A stretch of DNA of 64,000 nucleotides from CATQHB01 sp965262595 (GTDB lineage Bacteria; Chloroflexota; Dehalococcoidia; Lucifugimonadales; UBA3495), in the NCBI GenBank assembly GCA_965262595.1, contig OZ253548.1, positions 3,038,001 through 3,102,000 on the forward strand. Direction: 5' to 3'. The notes under the pieces are model-generated. The model saw only the letters and a list, made by a program, of their open reading frames with translations, made no database searches and had not been told where the DNA came from. This document shows, piece by piece, positions 8,900-16,475 of the stretch. Numbering within the stretch: the first letter of the stretch is position 1; every line of letters starts with the position of its first letter. The translations under genes and the position numbers were made by a program.

Positions 8900-10325
8900 C
8901 TGGTTTTTCAGTCTCCAGTTCCGGTTGATACTGGCCTTCACCGCGGCATTGGCCCTGGCCCTGGCCGGGGTAGGGGGATTTGTGGGATTCGCCGCTGAAC
9001 GAGAGACGGACCGGTTCCAACTCCACAATCAAGAGTTTCGCACTTACCGGGTGCATCGCCTACTCGCCTCCCACTATGCCAAGCATCAGGATTGGGAAGA
9101 ACTGCAACCGACCCTGGAACAGGCCGGTTCGCTCTACGGCAGGCGTTTCGTAGTTACCGAACCCGGCGGGCGAATCGTGGGAGACTCCCACCCGGGCGAC
9201 GACGATCATCCCCCCAGAGCCGGCCGGGGCAGCCGCGCGCTGCCCATCGTAGTGAATGAGCATCAAGTGGGCTTTCTTATGCTGGCTCCTGCCGAGTCCT
9301 CAAGAAACGGTCCCCCAGCCGTGGCCCCCGGGTCGGAACAGATCCGGGAACCGGCGGCATCCCGGCTGGCCTCGGCGGTCAAGAAATCCCTCTGGTGGAC
9401 CGGGTTAGTCTCAGCGGGCGGCGGCATCTTGCTGGTTTCTCTAATGTCCCGCCGCATCCTGGCTCCGGTACAGGCCCTGAGCCTCGCCGCCCGCCGGTTG
9501 GGGCAGGGCGACTTGTCCCAACGAGTTCCCGCCTCCGGCCCCAGCGAAATTGAACACCTGGGCCATACTTTCAACGCTATGGCCGAGAATCTGCAAACTG
9601 CCGAACAGCAGCGGCGTAACCTGGTTGCCGACGTAGCTCATGAATTGAGAACGCCCTTGTCCAACATTCAGGGATACCTGGAAGCGGTTAACGACGGGAT
9701 GCTGGAAGCGGACCAGACTACGATTAACACCCTGCGCCAACAGACCGCCCACCTGGTGACACTGGTGGAAGACCTGCGCCTGCTGGCGATGGCCGAAGCC
9801 GGTGCGCTTCATTTGAACTACCGGATGGAGTCAATCGGAGAGTTGCTGGCCGACACGATCGAGGCTTTCCGCCCCCAGGCCGAATCGGGAACGGTACAAC
9901 TGTACCTGGAAGTTGCACCCGACCTGCCGCCGGTATCCCTGGACCGGACCCGCATCGTCCAAGTGGTGGGGAACCTGCTGCAAAATGCCATTTTCCACAC
10001 TCCGCCGGGGGGTACGGTTACCGTTACCGCCGAGGAAAGCGGGGCGGACGAGGCCGAAGTGGAAGTAACGGTTGCCGACACCGGCCCCGGAATCAACCCC
10101 CAGGATTTGCCGCTGGTGTTTGAGCGGTTCTACCGGGTTGACCCGTCCCGCGCCAGAACCACCGGGGGGGCCGGCCTCGGTCTGACCATCGCCCGTCAGT
10201 TGGTGGAAACGCACGGGGGAACGATCCGGGTTGATAGCCAATCGGGGGAAGGCGCCCGTTTTAGCTTTACCCTGCCTTTGACCGGGAGTCCGCCCGAGCA
10301 TTTCCAGGACCCGCCCGGGGAATGA
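8892..10325 (+). CDS. Sensor histidine kinase (HAMP-HisKA-HATPase)
   Basis: Membrane sensor of 477 residues. TM1 is at about 10-35, an extracytoplasmic sensor region follows to about 170, and TM2 is at about 175-195. A HAMP linker and the HisKA H-box DVAHELRTPLSN (His near residue 250) come next. The ATPase domain shows the N-box (NLLQNAIFH), G1 (DTGPGI) and G2 (GGAGLGLTIA). ATG 8892 overlaps the end of the response-regulator gene, giving translational coupling; a longer frame from 8748 would run through the regulator and is discarded. The signal sensed is unknown; the neighbouring exporter suggests an envelope-active compound or envelope damage. Confidence 0.93.
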   Translation: MPSWFFSLQFRLILAFTAALALALAGVGGFVGFAAERETDRFQLHNQEFRTYRVHRLLASHYAKHQDWEELQPTLEQAGSLYGRRFVVTEPGGRIVGDSHPGDDDHPPRAGRGSRALPIVVNEHQVGFLMLAPAESSRNGPPAVAPGSEQIREPAASRLASAVKKSLWWTGLVSAGGGILLVSLMSRRILAPVQALSLAARRLGQGDLSQRVPASGPSEIEHLGHTFNAMAENLQTAEQQRRNLVADVAHELRTPLSNIQGYLEAVNDGMLEADQTTINTLRQQTAHLVTLVEDLRLLAMAEAGALHLNYRMESIGELLADTIEAFRPQAESGTVQLYLEVAPDLPPVSLDRTRIVQVVGNLLQNAIFHTPPGGTVTVTAEESGADEAEVEVTVADTGPGINPQDLPLVFERFYRVDPSRARTTGGAGLGLTIARQLVETHGGTIRVDSQSGEGARFSFTLPLTGSPPEHFQDPPGE

Positions 10326-10464
10326 TCGGCCCAAAGATGCCGACCCGATTAGCGAACCGGCGCGAGCAAAAATACCCATATTGATTTCTTGAAGACACCG
10401 GCAGGCTTGACGCACAATAACCGCTCACAGCCCGTCGCCGGACTCAGAAAAGGGGTGAACGGCA

Positions 10465-12606
10465 ATGGCAATGGCAATGCTTTGGAACTCCATCAGGTCC
10501 CTAACCCTTTGGCAAATGGCAACGCTGGTATTGGTCTTGTTCGGAACGGCGGCGGCCACCTATTGGCTGTACTCCTATTCCGGCCAGACCGACACGGCAG
10601 AGCTGGCCGAAAACCAGCAATTGATACCAATCGAGTACGGCGACATCGTGAATCAGGTATCCACCAACGGCAACCTGGCCTTTCCGGAACGGGAAACGGT
10701 CTCATTTGATGTCGCAGGAACCCTTGGGGCGCTGCTGGTTGAAAAGGGCCAGCAGGTAAGCCTGGGGCAGGAGCTGGCCCGGCTGGACGACCTGACGATA
10801 GAATCCCTGGAAGCGGCCGTCGCCCAGGCCCAGGTTGACCTGCTGCAGGCCAGAGAAGACCTGGCAGACTTCCTGGAGCCTTACAGTCCGGTGCAGTTGG
10901 CCCTGGATCGGGCAAAGATCGAGGAAACTATCGCCGCCGCCCGGCTCCAACGCAGCCAGGCGGCAGAGACCCGGGAAGAAGTGCTGAACCCGGAATTGCC
11001 CACCGAGCAGGACGTCAAAGCTCAGGAAGAAGCCATCGCCGCCGCCCGGCTTTCGCTGCAACAGGCGATAGAGAGCCGGGAAGAATTACTGTCTCAAAAT
11101 CTGCTCCCCGACTACAACCTGAAAATTGCCGAATCCCATCAGGGTGAGGTTGACGCCGAGAATGACCTAGCCGGCATTCAGGAAGCTCTGAAAGAACTTG
11201 AGCCTTCGGCCCGGGAGCTGGTCGAGGCGAACCAGGCGTTGCTGCAGGCTCAAATCGACCTGGACCAGGCCAATCAAGCCCTGACGGACTTCAAGAACAC
11301 CCAGGGATCCCGGCTTACCCGGCTCCAACGGGAAAAACAGGAAGTCCAGGCCAGGCTGGACCAGGCAAAGAACAATCTCGCGGCGCTGCAGGAGGAATAC
11401 GATAGCGGCACCATCGGCCTTTACTCAAACATCCGGCGCTGGGAAAGCTATATCAACTCTTTGGAGGGACAACTCGAAGAGCTGCGCATCGGCATCGTCA
11501 GCGAAGCCGAGCAGTTGGAGACGGCGATTCTGGTGGCCGAAGTATCTTTGGTTGATGCCAGGGAACTGGTGGCCGAATTGGGGGCAGGCCCGGACGCTCT
11601 GGAGAGGCAGCGGCTGGAAGCCCAGGCCCTGGCCATTATCGCCGGCCGGGCGGTAGCCGAGCGGGATACTCTGGAGCTGGAATTTCCCAACGTTGATCCA
11701 GTAGAACTGGCCTTGAAGGACGCTCAAGTTTCCCTGGCCGAGGCAACGCTGGCCCAGGCCGCCGCAGATTTGGCCGAAATCAGGGAAGAGCTGTTGGTGG
11801 AACCCAATCCGTTGGAAATTGCTCTGCTGGAGAAGCAAATTATCCTGGCCGAAGCGACCCTGGCTCAGGCACAAGAGGACCTGGCCGAGGCCGTGCCGGA
11901 AGACCCGGATCCGCTGGAGATTGCCCTGAAAGAAGTCGAGATTGACTCCGCCCGCATCAAATTGCAGGACACCATTGCGCAACTGGAGGCCACCGTAATC
12001 TACGCCCCGCTAGGCGGATTCGTCTCCCGGGTTGACGTGGAAGCGGGCGACCCGGTGAAGGCGGAAACGGAGATTCTGGAGATAGTAGATTCCTCGGTCA
12101 TCGAAATTGACGGCATCGTGGATGAAATAGACGTGCTTTCGGTACGGGAAGGCACTCCCGCCCAGGTTACCCTCGACGCCTTGCCCGACCGCACGCTAGA
12201 GGGAATCGTCACCGAAATTGCCACCGAGTCCCTGAACCAACAGGGAGTGGTCAGCTATCCCATTAGTATTCGGGTGCAGGCGCCGGAAGGTGTGGAACCG
12301 CGGGAAGGGCTAAGCGCCATCGCCAACATCGTACTCCGGTCGGAACAAAACGTGCTGCTGGTACCGCAGCAGGCCCTCTATGGCAGCTTTGACCAGCCGG
12401 TGGTCCGGGTTATGACCAACCTGGGTGTTTCGGAGCAGCCGGTGGCCCTGGGCAGCAGCGATGATTTCTGGGTGGCGGTACTCGAAGGCCTGACCGAAGG
12501 CGACCAGGTAGTCCTGGAAACGGCCGATGTAAACACCGGCCAGTTCAGCTTCCGCCAGTTCCGGCAGACCACGGGCGGCGGCAGGGGCGGCGGTGGCCGA
12601 AGGTAA
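10465..12606 (+). CDS. HlyD/MacA-type periplasmic adaptor with very long coiled coil
   Basis: Adaptor of an ABC efflux system, 713 residues against roughly 350-450 for typical MacA. One N-terminal TM helix (about 17-38) is followed by a split biotinyl-lipoyl domain (about 75-110, resuming near 510). A helical region of about 400 residues lies between its halves. A beta-barrel (VEIDVLSV onwards) and a membrane-proximal domain follow, and the protein ends in a Gly/Arg-rich tail. The helical part contains internal repeats such as LAEATLAQA. Three ATGs lie 6 nt apart; the first (10465) has AGGGGTG upstream. It lies just before the MacB-type ATPase and permease genes. Confidence 0.9.
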   Translation: MAMAMLWNSIRSLTLWQMATLVLVLFGTAAATYWLYSYSGQTDTAELAENQQLIPIEYGDIVNQVSTNGNLAFPERETVSFDVAGTLGALLVEKGQQVSLGQELARLDDLTIESLEAAVAQAQVDLLQAREDLADFLEPYSPVQLALDRAKIEETIAAARLQRSQAAETREEVLNPELPTEQDVKAQEEAIAAARLSLQQAIESREELLSQNLLPDYNLKIAESHQGEVDAENDLAGIQEALKELEPSARELVEANQALLQAQIDLDQANQALTDFKNTQGSRLTRLQREKQEVQARLDQAKNNLAALQEEYDSGTIGLYSNIRRWESYINSLEGQLEELRIGIVSEAEQLETAILVAEVSLVDARELVAELGAGPDALERQRLEAQALAIIAGRAVAERDTLELEFPNVDPVELALKDAQVSLAEATLAQAAADLAEIREELLVEPNPLEIALLEKQIILAEATLAQAQEDLAEAVPEDPDPLEIALKEVEIDSARIKLQDTIAQLEATVIYAPLGGFVSRVDVEAGDPVKAETEILEIVDSSVIEIDGIVDEIDVLSVREGTPAQVTLDALPDRTLEGIVTEIATESLNQQGVVSYPISIRVQAPEGVEPREGLSAIANIVLRSEQNVLLVPQQALYGSFDQPVVRVMTNLGVSEQPVALGSSDDFWVAVLEGLTEGDQVVLETADVNTGQFSFRQFRQTTGGGRGGGGRR

Positions 12607-12740
12607 GGCAAGGGCGGCAAGGCAACACCCATCCTGGAAAGTTCCGGTATTGCAATCGTCCGAATCCCATATATTCGGGTCATGGACCACGCAGGCAGCA
12701 TGGTATCAATAATTGGCGCCTGCATCGGCGCCTGAAAACC

Positions 12741-12788
12741 GAAGTTTGAAATGACCGAAGTTTGAAATGATTGAAGTTTGAAATGATT
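12741..12788. repeat. 16-bp tandem repeat x3 creating chained mini-ORFs before the ABC ATPase gene
   Basis: Units 12741-12756, 12757-12772 and 12773-12788 each carry an ATG (12751, 12767, 12783). The first two open four-codon reading frames (M-T-E-V and M-I-E-V) ending in TGA one base before the next ATG. The third ATG is the real gene start. The remainder of the 12607-12740 gap shows no gene. Confidence 0.85.
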
Positions 12789-13457
12789 GAACTGAAGGAC
12801 GTAAGCAAAATCTACCGAATGGGCAACGTGGAAGTGGGCGCGCTGCGGGACGTTTCCGTCACCATCCAACCGGGGGAGATGGTCTCAATTATCGGCGCCT
12901 CCGGGTCCGGCAAGTCCACAATGATGAACATCCTCGGCTGCCTGGACGTACCCACTTCCGGAGAGTACTACCTGGAAGGGGAGAACGTGGGCGCCCTGGG
13001 CGATAATCGTTTGGCCGAGATTCGTAACCGGAAAATCGGGTTTGTCTTCCAAACCTACAACCTCCTGCCCCGTCTGACCGCACTGGCTAATGTGGAGCTG
13101 CCCCTGCTCTACGGCAACGGCAGAGACCGGCGCCGCCGCTCGCAGCAAGCCCTGGAGCGGGTTGGCCTGGGAGACCGAACCCGGCACCGGCCCACCGAGC
13201 TTTCCGGCGGCCAGCAGCAGCGGGTAGGCATCGCCCGGGCTTTGGTCAAAAACCCCAGCATCCTGTTGGCCGACGAACCCACCGGCAATCTGGACAGCCA
13301 ATCCAGTGAAGAGGTGGTCGCTATTCTGCAACAACTGAACCGGCAGGAGGGCTTAACCGTAATAGTAGTTACCCACGAGTCGGACATTGCCGCCTCCACC
13401 CAGCGGATAATTTCAATGCGCGACGGCCGGGTAATCAGTGATCAGGAGAATACATGA
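12783..13457 (+). CDS. MacB/LolD-type ABC transporter ATP-binding protein
   Basis: Cytoplasmic ATPase of 224 residues that powers the FtsX-like permease encoded next. Walker A is GASGSGKST, the signature is LSGGQQQR, Walker B is ILLADEPTGNLD, and the switch His lies in VTHE. The Gln-loop region reads FVFQTYNLLPRLTA, as in the MacB/LolD subfamily. I use ATG 12783: the upstream in-frame TTG is part of a triple 16-bp repeat. No purine-rich ribosome site is present, so initiation may depend on the chained mini-ORFs. The stop overlaps the permease start (ATGA). Confidence 0.95.
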   Translation: MIELKDVSKIYRMGNVEVGALRDVSVTIQPGEMVSIIGASGSGKSTMMNILGCLDVPTSGEYYLEGENVGALGDNRLAEIRNRKIGFVFQTYNLLPRLTALANVELPLLYGNGRDRRRRSQQALERVGLGDRTRHRPTELSGGQQQRVGIARALVKNPSILLADEPTGNLDSQSSEEVVAILQQLNRQEGLTVIVVTHESDIAASTQRIISMRDGRVISDQENT

Positions 13458-14701
13458 ACCCGCTGATCACCTTCCAAATGGCCCTGGCCTCCATGAGCGC
13501 CAACAAGCTGCGCTCCGGGTTAACTCTCCTCGGCATCGTAATCGGAGTTGCCGCAGTCATTTCCCTGATGGCTATCGGTCAGGGAGTCCAGCAGTCGATC
13601 ACCTCGCGCATCGAATCTTTGGGAAGCAACCTGCTGTTCATCCGGGCCGGCGGCTTCAACCAGGGAGGCCTGGGCGGCTTTACGGGCAGCGCCGGCACCT
13701 TGACCCTGGATGACGCCTACGCCCTGGTTGACCCGCTCTTTGCTCCCTCGGTAACGGCGGTTGCCCCGGAAATACGCACCTCAGGCCAGGTGCAGGCCGG
13801 GCGAAACAACACCTTTGCTCAGGTGCTCGGGGTGACACCCTCCTATGGTGCAGTTCGAAACTTTCCGGTTGAAACCGGCCGCTTTATTACGCCGGGCAAT
13901 CTGGAAAACAACTCCCAGGTTGCCGTGCTGGGCCCGGCAATATCGGATACTCTCTTCGGCAACCGGGATCCACTGGGCCAACCTATCCGGATCAATGGCC
14001 GCCAGTTTGAGGTCGTCGGCGTGCTGAAAAGCAAGGGTGGGGGATTTCTGGGCAACCAGGACGAGCAAATACTGGTTCCCATTACTACCGCCTATTATCG
14101 CCTGAGTTCGCAACGTACTACTCAAGGCAATATCAGTGTGGACAGCATTAACGTGCAGATGCCGAACATTGCAGTAATGGACGCTGGGATGCGGGAGGTT
14201 GCCACCGTGCTGCGACTCCGCCACCGTATAACCGGCGAAGACGATTTCATTATCACCAACCAGCAGGAAACTATTGAGGCGCTGGAAGAAACCACTAATA
14301 CTTTCGTATTTTTCCTGGGGGCCATTGCCGGTATATCCCTGCTGGTGGGCGGCATCGGCATTATGAATATCATGCTGGTCTCGGTAACCGAGCGCACCCG
14401 GGAAATCGGCATCCGCAAGGCAATGGGCGCGCGGCGCCGCGATATTCTGGTCCAGTTCATGGTAGAGGCCACCCTGTTAAGCCTGGGTGGAGGCGGCGTC
14501 GGCGTGCTGTGCGGGGCAATCATCGCTTGGGCCTTGAACGGCCAGGCCCTGTTGGGAGGTCAGGCCACTCAAACCGCCTTCAGCGGGCCAATTGCATTGA
14601 TGGCTCTGGCCGTCTCCGCCGCAATAGGATTATTCTTTGGAATCTATCCGGCAATGCGCGCCGCCCGGCTGCATCCCATAGAGGCGCTGCGCTACGAGTG
14701 A
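13454..14701 (+). CDS. MacB-type ABC transporter permease (FtsX superfamily)
   Basis: Mechanotransmission-type permease of 415 residues. A first TM helix (about 20-45) is followed by a MacB periplasmic core domain (about 50-270). Three C-terminal TM helices (about 290-315, 335-365, 375-400) form the FtsX domain, with the conserved GGIGIMNIMLVSVTERTREIG. It overlaps the ATPase gene by 4 nt. With the long adaptor upstream it should form a tripartite-like exporter for peptides, lipids or antibiotics; the substrate is not visible. In a monoderm-like host the long adaptor would reach into the wall rather than to an outer-membrane channel. Confidence 0.95.
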   Translation: MNPLITFQMALASMSANKLRSGLTLLGIVIGVAAVISLMAIGQGVQQSITSRIESLGSNLLFIRAGGFNQGGLGGFTGSAGTLTLDDAYALVDPLFAPSVTAVAPEIRTSGQVQAGRNNTFAQVLGVTPSYGAVRNFPVETGRFITPGNLENNSQVAVLGPAISDTLFGNRDPLGQPIRINGRQFEVVGVLKSKGGGFLGNQDEQILVPITTAYYRLSSQRTTQGNISVDSINVQMPNIAVMDAGMREVATVLRLRHRITGEDDFIITNQQETIEALEETTNTFVFFLGAIAGISLLVGGIGIMNIMLVSVTERTREIGIRKAMGARRRDILVQFMVEATLLSLGGGGVGVLCGAIIAWALNGQALLGGQATQTAFSGPIALMALAVSAAIGLFFGIYPAMRAARLHPIEALRYE

Positions 14702-14711
14702 GTGACGAATA

Positions 14712-15431
14712 ATGACCAAATCCTTCCTGATTCTATTGGTTTTGGTGTTGATATTGGGCGTTGGCCTTGGCGGATCCTTTGTCGGGGGTGTGGCATTGGG
14801 CCGCAGCCAACAAGCGGAATCCAACGATAGCCTGGCGCCCCGCCTGGGTACCGGCGACCAATTGCGCGGCGGCGGCCCAGGAGCCGACGGGCCGGGGCAG
14901 GGCCGGCGCGGTCAGCAAGGAAACGCCAGGAACAACGGAGAAGCGGGCGGGCAGGCAGCCGCATCGCCGGACACGACCGATGAAAATGCCCGGAATGCTG
15001 CGGGCCGCCCGGCATCGGCCCCGCCCGACGGCGCAGACCGGGGCGCCCAGGTCAGTTCGCCGGACGGTTCGCCGGACGGTTCGCCGGGTAGTACCGGCAA
15101 CGCCGACGCTCCGGGACCGGGCAGCCGGGCCGGCTCCCCTCCCGGGGGCGGCTTGACCGGTACGATTCAGCAGCTAGATGGCGGCGCGCTAACCGTCACC
15201 ACATCCCAGGGTGAAGCCCAAGTTACTGTCGCTGGCAGCACTACAATTCACCAGGTCGTTCCGGCCACCGGTGAGGACTTGAGCGCCGGCGAGACGGTGA
15301 GGGTTATCGGACAAAGGGGAGAGGACGGCACAATTGAAGCCCAGTCCATTATTATCATACCGGAGGGGGCCGCCAACCTGTTCAGCGCCGGCGGACGTAG
15401 AGGAGAGGGCCAACGGGGCCAGCGTCCCTGA
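14712..15431 (+). CDS. Membrane-anchored DUF5666-like protein, exporter neighbour
   Basis: Protein of 239 residues with one N-terminal TM helix (about 5-30), a Gly/Asp/Pro-rich low-complexity stretch (to about 148) and a C-terminal beta domain. That domain, starting GTIQQLDGGALTVTT and ending IEAQSIIII, resembles DUF5666/OB-like domains. It starts 10 nt after the permease stop, so it belongs to the exporter operon. Similar Gly-rich proteins accompany MacAB systems in related bacteria, by my recollection. Function is unknown; an envelope-side accessory role is inference from position. Confidence 0.75.
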   Translation: MTKSFLILLVLVLILGVGLGGSFVGGVALGRSQQAESNDSLAPRLGTGDQLRGGGPGADGPGQGRRGQQGNARNNGEAGGQAAASPDTTDENARNAAGRPASAPPDGADRGAQVSSPDGSPDGSPGSTGNADAPGPGSRAGSPPGGGLTGTIQQLDGGALTVTTSQGEAQVTVAGSTTIHQVVPATGEDLSAGETVRVIGQRGEDGTIEAQSIIIIPEGAANLFSAGGRRGEGQRGQRP

Positions 15432-15518
15432 CAAGTTTCCGTTAGCACGGGAGCGCCAAGACACCCGTTCCCTTCGGCAACCCCAATGCTACAGTTAATC
15501 TTGGTCACTTACGAAATG

Positions 15519-15547
15519 CAGGGGCGGTAGTAGATCTACCGCCCCTG
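15519..15547. terminator. Perfect 12-bp hairpin between convergent genes
   Basis: CAGGGGCGGTAG and its complement flank a 5-nt loop between the exporter operon (+) and the DsbA-like gene (-). There is no T-run on either side, so a bidirectional terminator or a small palindromic repeat are both possible. Confidence 0.45.
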
Positions 15548-15606
15548 CGCTAACGCCGGTCCATATCGCGGCATAGCAGGCATTTCCGCTAGCCGAAATC
15601 GGAAAT

Positions 15607-16224
15607 CTAGGCCGAGCCTTTCCTTATAATCTCCTGCAACTCTTCAATACTCTTGTCGCCGAAGTCCGTCTCCCCACCGTTAACCCGGTAGGTCGGAGTA
15701 CCGAAAATGCCCAGATCTTTGGCCCCCTGGTGCTCGTCCAGCACATACTGCCGGTATTGTCCCGAATCCAGGGCGGACGACAAGTCGGCCCAGTCGATCC
15801 CACAACTATCGGCAATGCTTTTAAGCACATTCCGGTCGCCCAAATCCGCGCCCTGTTCCCAATAGGCGCGGGCGACGGCATGGTGAAACTCTCCGTCCAG
15901 GCCCTTTTCTCGGGCGTAAGCGGTCGCTTCATGGGCCAGATTGGTATTGGGAGCGATGCCCGGGCGGCGCATTACAATCCCGGCCTGCTGCGCCCGTTCC
16001 TGCCATTGCGGCGACAGGTCGGTTTCAGTTTCGCCCTCCCGCACTGGGCGAGGCTCGCCCTCCAACGGACGGTCGGGGGAAAGCAGGTAAGGCCGACGGT
16101 CAATGACTGCCCCGGTTGCGGCGGCGGCTTCGTCCAGCCTGACCAGGCCGACATAGCACCAGGGTCAAGTATAATCGTACCAGACCGTAACGTTAGGGGA
16201 ATTGGCGGAATTAAGCGAGGTCAT
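15607..16224 (-). CDS. FrnE/DsbA-family thiol oxidoreductase, candidate selenoprotein (UPWC active site)
   Basis: Thioredoxin-fold 2-electron oxidoreductase, 205 residues if the in-frame TGA at 16167-16165 is read as selenocysteine. GGAGG lies 7 nt before ATG 16224. The frame runs VTVWYDYT, then TGA, then PWCYVGLVRLDEAA, then continues without another stop through the helical insert to GIFGTPTYRVNGG, the cis-Pro loop of DsbA/FrnE proteins. The TGA therefore sits at position 20, exactly where the family has the first Cys of CPWC. A SECIS-like hairpin follows. A conventional caller would start at TTG 16065 and lose the active site. Alternatives are a sequencing error or recent nonsense mutation. 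It is the last gene after pgi-gnd-zwf, which supply NADPH. Confidence 0.78.
16134..16151 (-). promoter_or_regulatory. Putative bacterial SECIS element
   Basis: In the mRNA, UCGGCCU pairs with AGGCUGG (seven pairs, two of them G-U) around the loop GGUC. Twenty nucleotides separate the UGA from the loop, within the spacing known for bacterial SECIS elements, and the loop begins with G and contains GU. The GGUC loop is also what I recall for E. coli fdhF. Lower stem pairing is not evident. Confidence 0.6.
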
Positions 16225-16394
16225 GGCGCCCTCCTTGTAGGACAAGTTCGGTTTGTAACTGCAAGTGCCGATTACGGTCATTATAACACCGTACAAGGCG
16301 GGGAAAGAAATACTTTGTCGGGCGCGAACGGTCTTTGAGTTCTCCAGGCAAACCCGCTCATGCCGCTCCTAGCCTTTGACGAGCACAAAATGAA

Positions 16395-16429
16395 CGGCGG
16401 CTTCGTCCAGCCTGACCAGGCCGGCATAG
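16395..16429 (-). repeat. Second copy of the SECIS-bearing segment
   Basis: A 35-bp stretch matches 16122-16156 of the DsbA-like gene with one mismatch. On the minus strand its frame reads NYAGLVRLDEAAVHFVLVKG and stops, compared with CYVGLVRLDEAA in the gene. It lies between zwf and the DsbA-like gene, in the same orientation. It may be a remnant of a duplicated gene or a copied RNA hairpin. The rest of 16225-16475 contains no other gene. Confidence 0.75.
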
Positions 16430-16475
16430 TTCAGTCCGTTAATTCCCAAATATGGGGATTCGAGGGGAATATTGA

